Shown: piece after piece, positions 56,855 to 64,000 of the stretch
How positions within the stretch are numbered: the stretch's first letter is position 1
Layout of the letters: each line of letters begins with the position of its first letter
Source: Streptomyces sp. NBC_01216
GTDB taxonomy: Bacteria > Actinomycetota > Actinomycetes > Streptomycetales > Streptomycetaceae
DNA length: 64,000 bases
Reading direction: 5' to 3'
Assembly: GCF_035994945.1 (NCBI RefSeq)
Contig: NZ_CP108677.1
Span: 4,402,001-4,466,000, forward strand
Notes under the pieces: generated by a model
Database searches by the model: none
What the model saw: only the letters and a program-made list of their open reading frames with translations
Told to the model about the DNA's origin: nothing
Program-made: the position numbers and the translations under genes

Positions 56855-58873
56855 TCAGAAGTGTCGCGGCGCGCCGATGAGCGGCGTGCGTACCGGGGTG
56901 GCCACCCCGATGAAGACCACCATCTCGTGGCCCCCCGGGTTGGTCTGCACGGGAACGGTCCGCCAGTTGTTGGCCAGCCACACGTTGCCGGAGGGGTCCA
57001 CCTGGATTCCCGTGTTCCGGTCGAGCCCGTCGCTGGTGTAACCGGTGTCGGCCGGCGAGATCGGATCGCCGGTCCGCACACCGGGCGGGCAGGCCGACGT
57101 CCTGGCGCCGCAGAGGTGGGCGATGCGATGCCCTCCGAAGTTGGCCACCCAGACGTTGTCACTGCCGTCGACGGCGATGCCCCACGGCAGGAAGAGGCCG
57201 TCGTTGACGAACGGCCGGGCCGGCGTCGTGCCGTCGGAGCGGATCATGGTCACCGAGGCGTCGACGTGCCGGGTGACGATCTGCGCCACCGCCTCCGCCA
57301 GCATCGCCGGCGTGGTCCCCTCGCAGGGAGCCACCACCGCACCGCCGTTGGACACCCAGACGTTGCCGAGGCTGTCGGTGGCGACGCCCATCGGACGCTT
57401 GATGCCGCCGCCGCTGACCGTGCGCCGGGGTTCGCCCGTCGGGGACAGCATCGTCACGTTGTCGCTGCCGTTCCCGGTGACCCAGGCCCGGCCCGAGGTG
57501 TCGACGGCGATGCCGAACGGTTTGACCAGCGAGTCGCCGCCCGGGGCGATGTTCCGGGCCCCCTCGGGCCGGCCGTGCGGAATGCGCGTGACGCTGCGGC
57601 CACCGCAGTTGGCCACCCAGACGTTGCCCCGCCGGTCCGTGGCGAGTCCCTGAGGCTGGAGGATGTCGCCCTGCCGCCAGCCGCGCCGCGGCGAGAGGGC
57701 CCGGCCGTCCGGGGCGAACTGGGACACGCTGCGGTAGAGGCGGTCCGCGTCCAGCGCGCACCCGGTGCCCTGGAAGCCGAAGTTGCCGACCCAGACGCTT
57801 CCGCGGGGGTCCTGCGCGATGCCGAAGCCCGCCCCGTAGAGCCCCCCGCCACTGAAGGGCGCCCCGGGGGCGCTCCGGCCGGTGGGGGTGAGTTTCGAGA
57901 GGACGCGTGAGCCGCAGGCGGTGTTCCGCGGGTCCGGATCGTACACGTAGTTGTTGGGGATCCAGGCGTTGCCCTGGGCGTCGAACGCGATGTTGCCGGG
58001 ACCGTCCAGTTCGTGGCCGTTGCCGACGTACCGCAGCGCGATGGTCCACGCGTCGGGAGCCGACCTCAGCGCCGGCCGGTAGCGCGGCGCGGCGGACGAC
58101 AGCGCGAACAGGGCCGCCACGTCGTGCCCGGGGGCGCGGGCGATGTCCGCCGCCGCCTGGAAGGTGTCCCGTGGCGCGGGCTGTCCGGGGCGCCGGGCCA
58201 GCCGGAACAGCTCGTCGCAGGTCCGGCCCTCGGTACAGCCCGCCAGGATGTCGGACAGAGTGTTGAACGTGCGCAGTGCCGAGGTCCGGTCCCCGTTCGG
58301 GGGGGTGGACAGGGTCTTGGCGACCTTCCCGGTCGTGATGTCGGCCAGGTTGTGCGCGACGGCGGCGGCGTTCTGCAGCCCGGGGTGGGGCCCGGACACC
58401 TCCGCGCCCTCGGTGAACTGCGCCAGCGCGAAGCCGGCCGCCACCGTGGTCCGCTCGTTGAGCACCACCTTCCCGGCCCCGCCGCGGTGCTCGCGCGCCG
58501 TGCCGAGCACGGTCACCAGGCGGACCGGCGGCGTCCGGTGCGCGCCCGTGCCGCGGCGCGGGGGGCGTCCGGAGTCGGCGGTCAGGTACAGCACGGCCGA
58601 CGGGTCGTCCGGGCGCCGGTACGCGACGTGGAAGCGGCCCCGGCCGTCGCTGCGGGTCCGGGCGAGGCGCCGGGGGGCGGAGCCCTTCTCGTCGCCCGCC
58701 TGGTAGACGCTCACCTCGGCCGACGGGACCGGGGTGTCTCCGCTCAGCACGGTTCCGCTCTGTCCGGTCATGCCGTGGCCGGGCGGGTCGCCGGTCACTT
58801 CCGCCAGGGAGGAACCCGCCGACAGGGACATCAGGGCGGCTACGGCCACGAGGGTGAGGGTGCGACGGCGCAC
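56855..58873 (-). CDS. Secreted NHL/SMP-30-like beta-propeller protein
   Basis: The 672-residue exported protein has a signal peptide (LTLVAVAALMSLSAGSSLA), a carboxypeptidase-regulatory-like Ig domain (about 40-110), an alpha-helical region, and a C-terminal six-bladed propeller made of repeated blades (GNAWIPNN, GSVWVGNFG, GNVWVANCG, GRAWVTGNG, GNVWVSNGG, DNVWVANFGG, GNVWLANNW). Such repeats resemble NHL and virginiamycin B lyase-like propellers. Its target is unknown. It converges on the anti-sigma gene. Confidence 0.9.
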   Translation of the reverse strand: MRRRTLTLVAVAALMSLSAGSSLAEVTGDPPGHGMTGQSGTVLSGDTPVPSAEVSVYQAGDEKGSAPRRLARTRSDGRGRFHVAYRRPDDPSAVLYLTADSGRPPRRGTGAHRTPPVRLVTVLGTAREHRGGAGKVVLNERTTVAAGFALAQFTEGAEVSGPHPGLQNAAAVAHNLADITTGKVAKTLSTPPNGDRTSALRTFNTLSDILAGCTEGRTCDELFRLARRPGQPAPRDTFQAAADIARAPGHDVAALFALSSAAPRYRPALRSAPDAWTIALRYVGNGHELDGPGNIAFDAQGNAWIPNNYVYDPDPRNTACGSRVLSKLTPTGRSAPGAPFSGGGLYGAGFGIAQDPRGSVWVGNFGFQGTGCALDADRLYRSVSQFAPDGRALSPRRGWRQGDILQPQGLATDRRGNVWVANCGGRSVTRIPHGRPEGARNIAPGGDSLVKPFGIAVDTSGRAWVTGNGSDNVTMLSPTGEPRRTVSGGGIKRPMGVATDSLGNVWVSNGGAVVAPCEGTTPAMLAEAVAQIVTRHVDASVTMIRSDGTTPARPFVNDGLFLPWGIAVDGSDNVWVANFGGHRIAHLCGARTSACPPGVRTGDPISPADTGYTSDGLDRNTGIQVDPSGNVWLANNWRTVPVQTNPGGHEMVVFIGVATPVRTPLIGAPRHF

Positions 58874-59193
58874 GGCTACTCCGTTTCTCGCGCGGGGGCG
58901 GGCCGCCCCGTCCGCCGTGGCGGCCCTCGGCTCCGCAAGGAACCCTCATGTTTCCGGCGTCGCGTCGGCGCGGGACCGCGCGACGCGGACCGGCGTCCCG
59001 CGTGCCCCCAACGGGTGACCGGAACAGCGCGTCCGGAGTACGTTCCCGGTCACGTGCTCCGGGCGGCCGGCCCTCCGGCGCGCCTGTCCCGCACTCCGCC
59101 CGTCCCTCGGTCTTCCCTCCTCGACGCCCCGGGCGTACCTTGAGCGCCCGATCTGATAAACCGTCAGTAATGTTGCGGTGAGGGGTGCTTGGG

Positions 59194-59876
59194 GTGCCGT
59201 ACCGGAGGAGAACGGCTGCCGCGCTGGCAGCGGCGGCGGGCTCGGTGGCGCTGGTCTCCGCGCCCGCCGCACAGGCCGCCGTCGTGGACGTCGACTACGC
59301 CTGCGAGACGAAGATCGGGCCCAAGAACGCCGTGTCGCCCGTCGACATCACCGCCGTGCGCAGCGGCGGCGGCTACACGGTCACCATGTCCTTCGAGAAG
59401 GGCGTCTCCGACAGCCCCGTCGAGCTGCCCAAGGGCGTCATGACCCCGCGCGCGGAACTCGTCCTGGGCGGCGCGGAACAAGGGAGAGTGAAGGTCACGG
59501 GAACGCCGAACACCGCGGCGATACCGCCCGACACCCCTATCGCCATCGGCAGGCTGACGGGCACCTACACACCGAAGAAGAGCGGCAAGGTCACTTTCAC
59601 GGCCGGTGTGCTCACCGTCCACGCGCTCGGGATGGACGCGGCCGTCTGCACGCCGGGGAACACCCCCGCACCGGCGCTGGAACTCCAGGTGACCGCCCCC
59701 GGCGGAGCCTCCCCCGCCCCCGGCGGAGCCTCCGCCGGAACCCAGTCCTCCGCCGGCGGGGAGCTGCCCAGGACCGGCCCGCTCGACTCCGCTCCGGCCC
59801 TCGCCACCCTCGGCGGCACCGTGCTGCTGACCGGTGTGGCCGGGGTGCTCTGGCTCACGCGCCGTACGGCGCGCTG

Positions 59877-59877
<1 letters not shown>
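59194..59877 (+). CDS. Sortase-anchored surface protein, single domain (LPRTG)
   Basis: The 227-residue protein starts with a signal peptide (VPYRRRTAAALAAAAGSVAL, ends AAQA), a beta-rich domain with a Cys pair (DYACETKI and DAAVCTPG) and motif KGVSDSPVELPKGVMTP, then a Gly/Ser/Pro/Ala linker and the cell-wall-sorting signal LPRTG, a hydrophobic helix and RRTAR. The GTG at 59194 has GAGGGG eight bases upstream; the GTG at 59185 is an alternative. First gene of a coupled four-gene operon. Confidence 0.87.
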
Positions 59878-60706
<829 letters not shown>

Positions 60707-60710
<4 letters not shown>

Positions 60711-61825
60711 CCCGGAGGCCGCACGCCTGCCGGGCCACGGCGGTTGCGGGGCGGTCCGACTCCCCTCGGGGCGTGGCCTTCTGCCTGCTGCTCACCGCGC
60801 TGGTCCTGGCCCTCCTCCCCGCCCTCCGGGCGGGCGCCGCGCCCGCGCCCGGACCCACCGTCGCCCTCTCGCGCGGCGAGGGAGGCACCGGTGGGGAGAT
60901 CACCGTCAGCGGCGCCGGCTGGAAGCCCGGTGCCCTGCTCATGCTGCTGATCTGCGGTCAGGCGGAGCCCGGCAAGGGGGTCATCGGCGGGACCAACTCC
61001 TGCGCCAACACCGAGGGCCGGGCCGCCACCGTCGACGCCGAAGGAGCCTTCAGCCGGCGGATGCCGGTCGCCGAACCGCCCCGTCCCTGCCCGTGCGTGG
61101 TCCACGTGGCCGGGGTGACGGGCCGGCAGGACGTCGTCGACGTGGCGTTCACCGTCGCGGGCCACCCCGTCGCCCCGCTGCCCGAGGCCACCGGCGACGG
61201 CCGGCTCGCCGTGCTCGCCTCGGCACGCCTCGACGGGTCCAGCGGCGTACTCGTCTGGTTCGGCGCTCCCGCAGCGCGGGAGGTCGTCTTCACGGTCGGC
61301 AACCTCGGCCGGACCGCCGTGAAGAACCCGGTCTTCCAGGTCGGTACGAGCCACGGCGTCTTCTCGGCGCAGTACGAGGAACGCCGGTGGCGTGGCACCG
61401 TCGGACCGGGCGGGAAGGCCCGGATCCGGCTGCCCGTCGAGCTGCCCGCGGGCGCGCACGGCGACTACCGGGTCTCGGTGCGGTACGCGGGCGAGGTCCT
61501 CGTCGAACAGCCCTGGGGCGTCGGCCGGCCCTGGGGCGTGACGCTGTTCTGGGTGCTGCTCGCCCTGGTCGTCCCGGCCGCGCTCTTCCGCGCCGGCATG
61601 GCGGTGGTGGACCGGACGCGGCCGTCCGGCGACGTCCGTGCCGCCGGCCGACCGCGGCCCGGCCCGGTCCCCGGGCACCGCCGGCGCCGCGCCCGCCTCC
61701 ACGTCTTCCCCCGCTCCCGCCGGCCCGTCCCCGCGGCGGACGACGCCCCCACCACGGCTCTGCCGTGGTTCGCCCCGGACTCCGCACCGTCGGAGAACAG
61801 CCCCACGACGAAGGGACAGGCGTGA
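60707..61825 (+). CDS. Exported membrane protein with neocarzinostatin-like domain
   Basis: The 372-residue protein has an N-terminal membrane segment (GVAFCLLLTALVLALLPAL), a neocarzinostatin-like Ig domain (GGEITVSGAGWKPGALLMLL, ICGQ, NSCANTEG, PCPCVVHV with four cysteines), a second Ig-like domain, a membrane helix (FWVLLALVVPAALFRAGMAV) and a long Arg/Pro-rich cytoplasmic tail. Its ATG overlaps the upstream stop (ATGA). It may be the transmembrane core of the system. I found no catalytic motif. Confidence 0.8.
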
Positions 61826-63117
61826 ACACGCAACGGAGGATGAGCGCGGCGGGAGTCGTGCTGATGCTCGGCGGCGCGGGGATCCTGCCGGCCGCCGGAC
61901 CCGCCCGGGCCGCCGAGGTCGCCTACGACACCGAGTGCCTTCCGCCGCCCATCTCCGGCCTTCCGCCGGTGCGGGGCACGACGAAGGCACTGATCACCGC
62001 GCCGGCGGAGGCGAAGGTCGGCGACGAGGTCGAGATCGTGTGGAAGACGGTCGAGGCCGCGTCCAGGAACCCCGACGTCCTCGACCTGGGCGAGGACACG
62101 GTCAAACCCACCGGCACGATCACCCTGGGCGGCGCGGCGAGCGGGACGCTGACCGTGACCGGCCCGCGGCAGAACCCGCCGATCCCGAAGAACAGCCCGA
62201 TGGTCCTGCCGGACATGAAGGGGAGGCTGAAGCTGGAGAAGGCGGGTGAGATCACGCTGACGCCGGGCGCCTACACGATCAACGTCTCGAAGCCGTTGTC
62301 GACGGATACGAAGTGCACGCCGAAGGAGACGCCGGCGGCCGGCGCGACGATCAGGGTCTCGGCGGACGGCGGTTCGTCCGGCGGCACGAGCGCCGCGGGC
62401 GGCACGAGTACGTCGGGGGGCTCCGGTTCCTCGGGCGGGACGACCACCTCCGGCGGGACGACCACCTCCGGCGGCTCCACCGGTGGCGGCGGACAGACGG
62501 ACTTCACCGGGAAGGAGGTCGCGGTCCGTTTCTCCTGCCGGTCACCCGGCCCCGCGACCATCGCCTCCAAGGTGACCGTCGACGCCAGGAGGAACGGCGG
62601 CTCCTTCGCCCTGACCGTCAGGACCGCCAAGGGCGTCATGGACAGCCCCGCCCCGCTTCCGGCGGGGGCCCTCAAGCCCAGCATGGCGATCGGGATCGGC
62701 GGCGCCGACAGCGGCACCGTGACGGTCACGGGGCCCGCGAACTCCGCCCCGCTGGAGCAGGGCAAGCCGGTCGACCTGCCGGACATGAAGGGCACCTACC
62801 GCCCCGGAGCGAGCGGCAGGTCCACCCTCACCCCCGGCGCGCTGACGATCAGCGTCTCGCTCGGCGGCTCGCCGATCGTGATCCCCTGCCGGGTCGAGGG
62901 CGTTGTCGAGGCGTCCCTGGAGCTGGACACGACCCGGCAGGAGGGCGGCGCGGCGGGTGGCGGCGGCGCCGCGGCAGGAGGCGGCTCCGGCGGACTCGCG
63001 GCCACCGGAGCGGAGGACGAGGGCGCCCTGCGCGCGCTCGCCCTGGTCGCCGGAACGGTGATCCTGCTCGGCGGAGCGGTCTTCACCCTCACCCCGTGGG
63101 CGCGCCTGCGGAGGTGA
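61822..63117 (+). CDS. Sortase-anchored surface protein, two domains (LAATG)
   Basis: The 431-residue protein has a signal peptide (SAAGVVLMLGGAGILPAAGP, ends ARA), a first beta domain, a Gly/Ser/Thr linker, a second beta domain (RFSCRSPGPATIASKVTVDA, KGVMDSPAPLPAGALKP) clearly homologous to the single domain of the gene at 59194, a Gly-rich region and the sorting signal LAATG with a hydrophobic helix and ARLRR. LAxTG is the motif of Streptomyces class E sortases. GTG 61822 overlaps the upstream stop (GTGA). Confidence 0.87.
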   Translation: MNTQRRMSAAGVVLMLGGAGILPAAGPARAAEVAYDTECLPPPISGLPPVRGTTKALITAPAEAKVGDEVEIVWKTVEAASRNPDVLDLGEDTVKPTGTITLGGAASGTLTVTGPRQNPPIPKNSPMVLPDMKGRLKLEKAGEITLTPGAYTINVSKPLSTDTKCTPKETPAAGATIRVSADGGSSGGTSAAGGTSTSGGSGSSGGTTTSGGTTTSGGSTGGGGQTDFTGKEVAVRFSCRSPGPATIASKVTVDARRNGGSFALTVRTAKGVMDSPAPLPAGALKPSMAIGIGGADSGTVTVTGPANSAPLEQGKPVDLPDMKGTYRPGASGRSTLTPGALTISVSLGGSPIVIPCRVEGVVEASLELDTTRQEGGAAGGGGAAAGGGSGGLAATGAEDEGALRALALVAGTVILLGGAVFTLTPWARLRR

Positions 63118-63133
63118 GGCCCGGGAGCGCGGC

Positions 63134-63171
63134 GGAGGGCCGCCGCACCGGTTCCGGTGCGGCGGCCCTCC
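63134..63171. terminator. Bidirectional terminator
   Basis: Perfect 18-bp arms (63134-63151 and 63154-63171) with a TT centre between convergent genes. Confidence 0.85.
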
Positions 63172-63198
63172 GTGGGTACGGCGCGGTCCGCGGGTGCG

Positions 63199-64000
63199 TC
63201 AGTGCACGCCGCCCATGAGGGCCTGGACCTTCTTGCGGTACATGTAGATCGCGAAGCCCGCCAGGGCGGCCAGTGCCGCCTGCATCGCGATGATCCCGGT
63301 GCCGTTGAGGTCCACGCCGGCCAGCGACAGCAGGCCCGTGGTGCAGTCGCCGGCGGTGACGGCGAGGAACCAGACGCCCATCATCTGGGAGGCGTACTTC
63401 TGTGGCGCCATCTTCGTCGTGACGGAGAGGCCGACCGGGGAGAGGCACAGCTCGCCGATGGTCTGGATCATGTAGATCGTGACCAGCCACATCGGGGACA
63501 CCTTGGTGCCGTCGCCCGCCATGTTCATCGGGACGATGAACACGAAGAAGGACGCGCCGATGAGGACCAGACCCATCGCGAACTTCACGATGGTGTTCGG
63601 CTCCTGGTTCTTGCGCGCCAGCCACAGCCACAGCCAGGCGAAGACCGGGGCCAGCGCCATCACGAAGAGCGGGTTCAGCGACTGGTACCAGGTGGCCGGG
63701 AACCCGAAGCCGAAGACGGTGTCCGCGGTCTTGTCGTCCGCGAACAGCGATAGGGTCGAACCACCCTGGTCGTAGATCATCCAGAAGATGGCGGCGGCGA
63801 CGAAGAACCAGATGTAGCCGGTCATCTTCGACTGCTCGGTCCGGTCGAGGTCGCGGTCGCGCTTGATGCGGACCAGGACGGCGATCGGGATGACCAGACC
63901 GGCGAGGGTGATGGGGACGAGGGCCCAGTTCAGGGTGTACACGCCCAGGGCGACGACGACGCCGTAGAACGCGGCGGCGAGGGCGAAGACCAGGGCGGCC
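63199..64000 (-). CDS. POT-family peptide transporter (C-terminal part, 5' end outside window)
   Basis: The visible 267 residues are the C-terminal half of a proton-coupled oligopeptide transporter (PTR2/DtpT): FFVAAAIFWMIYDQGGSTLS, WYQSLNPLFVMALAPVFAWL, the EFCxxFS-like IQTIGELCLSPVGLSVTTKM, and GVWFLAVTAGDCTTGLLSLA. The motif GELCLSPVGLS with the conserved Glu is diagnostic. Six membrane segments are seen. The frame continues beyond base 64000. Confidence 0.95.
   Translation of the reverse strand, partial: AALVFALAAAFYGVVVALGVYTLNWALVPITLAGLVIPIAVLVRIKRDRDLDRTEQSKMTGYIWFFVAAAIFWMIYDQGGSTLSLFADDKTADTVFGFGFPATWYQSLNPLFVMALAPVFAWLWLWLARKNQEPNTIVKFAMGLVLIGASFFVFIVPMNMAGDGTKVSPMWLVTIYMIQTIGELCLSPVGLSVTTKMAPQKYASQMMGVWFLAVTAGDCTTGLLSLAGVDLNGTGIIAMQAALAALAGFAIYMYRKKVQALMGGVH

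Noticed and set aside
59140..59162. TTGAGC and TAAACC as promoter of the surface-protein operon
   Set aside because: Spacing is only about 11 bp, too short for a vegetative promoter. A weak CTGA/TCAG repeat is also there but is not convincing.

Overview
This window is a core chromosomal segment of a Streptomyces. Base composition is very high in G+C with strong GC3 bias. Starts are often GTG, once TTG, and several genes look leaderless (a TAnnnT box 6-7 nt before the start codon). Lineage markers are bldA (tRNA-Leu-UAA), two resuscitation-promoting factors and a SigI-type partner-switching module. From memory, gene order resembles the mfd - eno - bldA - hut - sigI stretch of model streptomycetes. 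I saw no insertion sequence, prophage, CRISPR array or rRNA operon.

Layout. 1-4925: end of a MacB/FtsX-type ABC permease, then mfd. 4926-9328: a decayed TetR fragment, a small MT0933-type antitoxin-like protein, an HNH lipoprotein, an acetyltransferase, a lipoprotein and a DUF4190/DUF4352-type membrane protein. 9545-15712: a solitary N6-adenine methylase fused to a specificity domain, a membrane protein-Ser/Thr kinase-secreted PLD-like run, and a small membrane protein. 15910-19043: a GtrB/GtrA-like pair, a SurA-N lipoprotein and mazG. 19112-21794: divergent flavohemoprotein and cytochrome P450. 21909-24002: two Rpf cell-wall enzymes, the second (rpfA) behind a c-di-AMP (ydaO-type) riboswitch. 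24318-27803: eno, divIC, a DUF501 gene and ppx. 28186-31386: a Rex-type operator, ndh and a cyclopropane-synthase-like methyltransferase. 31490-35028: a complete ABC exporter. 35428-35509: bldA. 35641-42685: BI-1 homologue, small conserved genes, thiolase, SGNH hydrolase and cystathionine beta-synthase. 42997-48477: RpiR regulator, a four-gene roadblock/DUF4388 operon, an SRPBCC protein and a LysA-like decarboxylase. 48624-54104: the histidine-utilisation operon hutU-M20 hydrolase-hutF-hutI. 54753-56789: sigI with arsI/prsI-type regulators. 56855-58873: a secreted NHL-type propeller protein. 59194-63117: a translationally coupled operon for four exported proteins, two with sortase signals. 63199-64000: end of a POT-family peptide transporter.

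How the genes work together. Several genes serve cell-wall growth and development: Rpf hydrolases under c-di-AMP control, DivIC, bldA and SigI. The hut operon converts urocanate to glutamate; its M20 hydrolase is well placed to be the missing N-formylglutamate deformylase. A Rex site ties the ndh region to NADH/NAD+ balance. The least described units are the roadblock/DUF4388 operon, which has no GTPase or kinase beside it, and the sortase-substrate operon. Perfect inverted repeats mark most operon ends, and one 33-bp hairpin sequence occurs twice.
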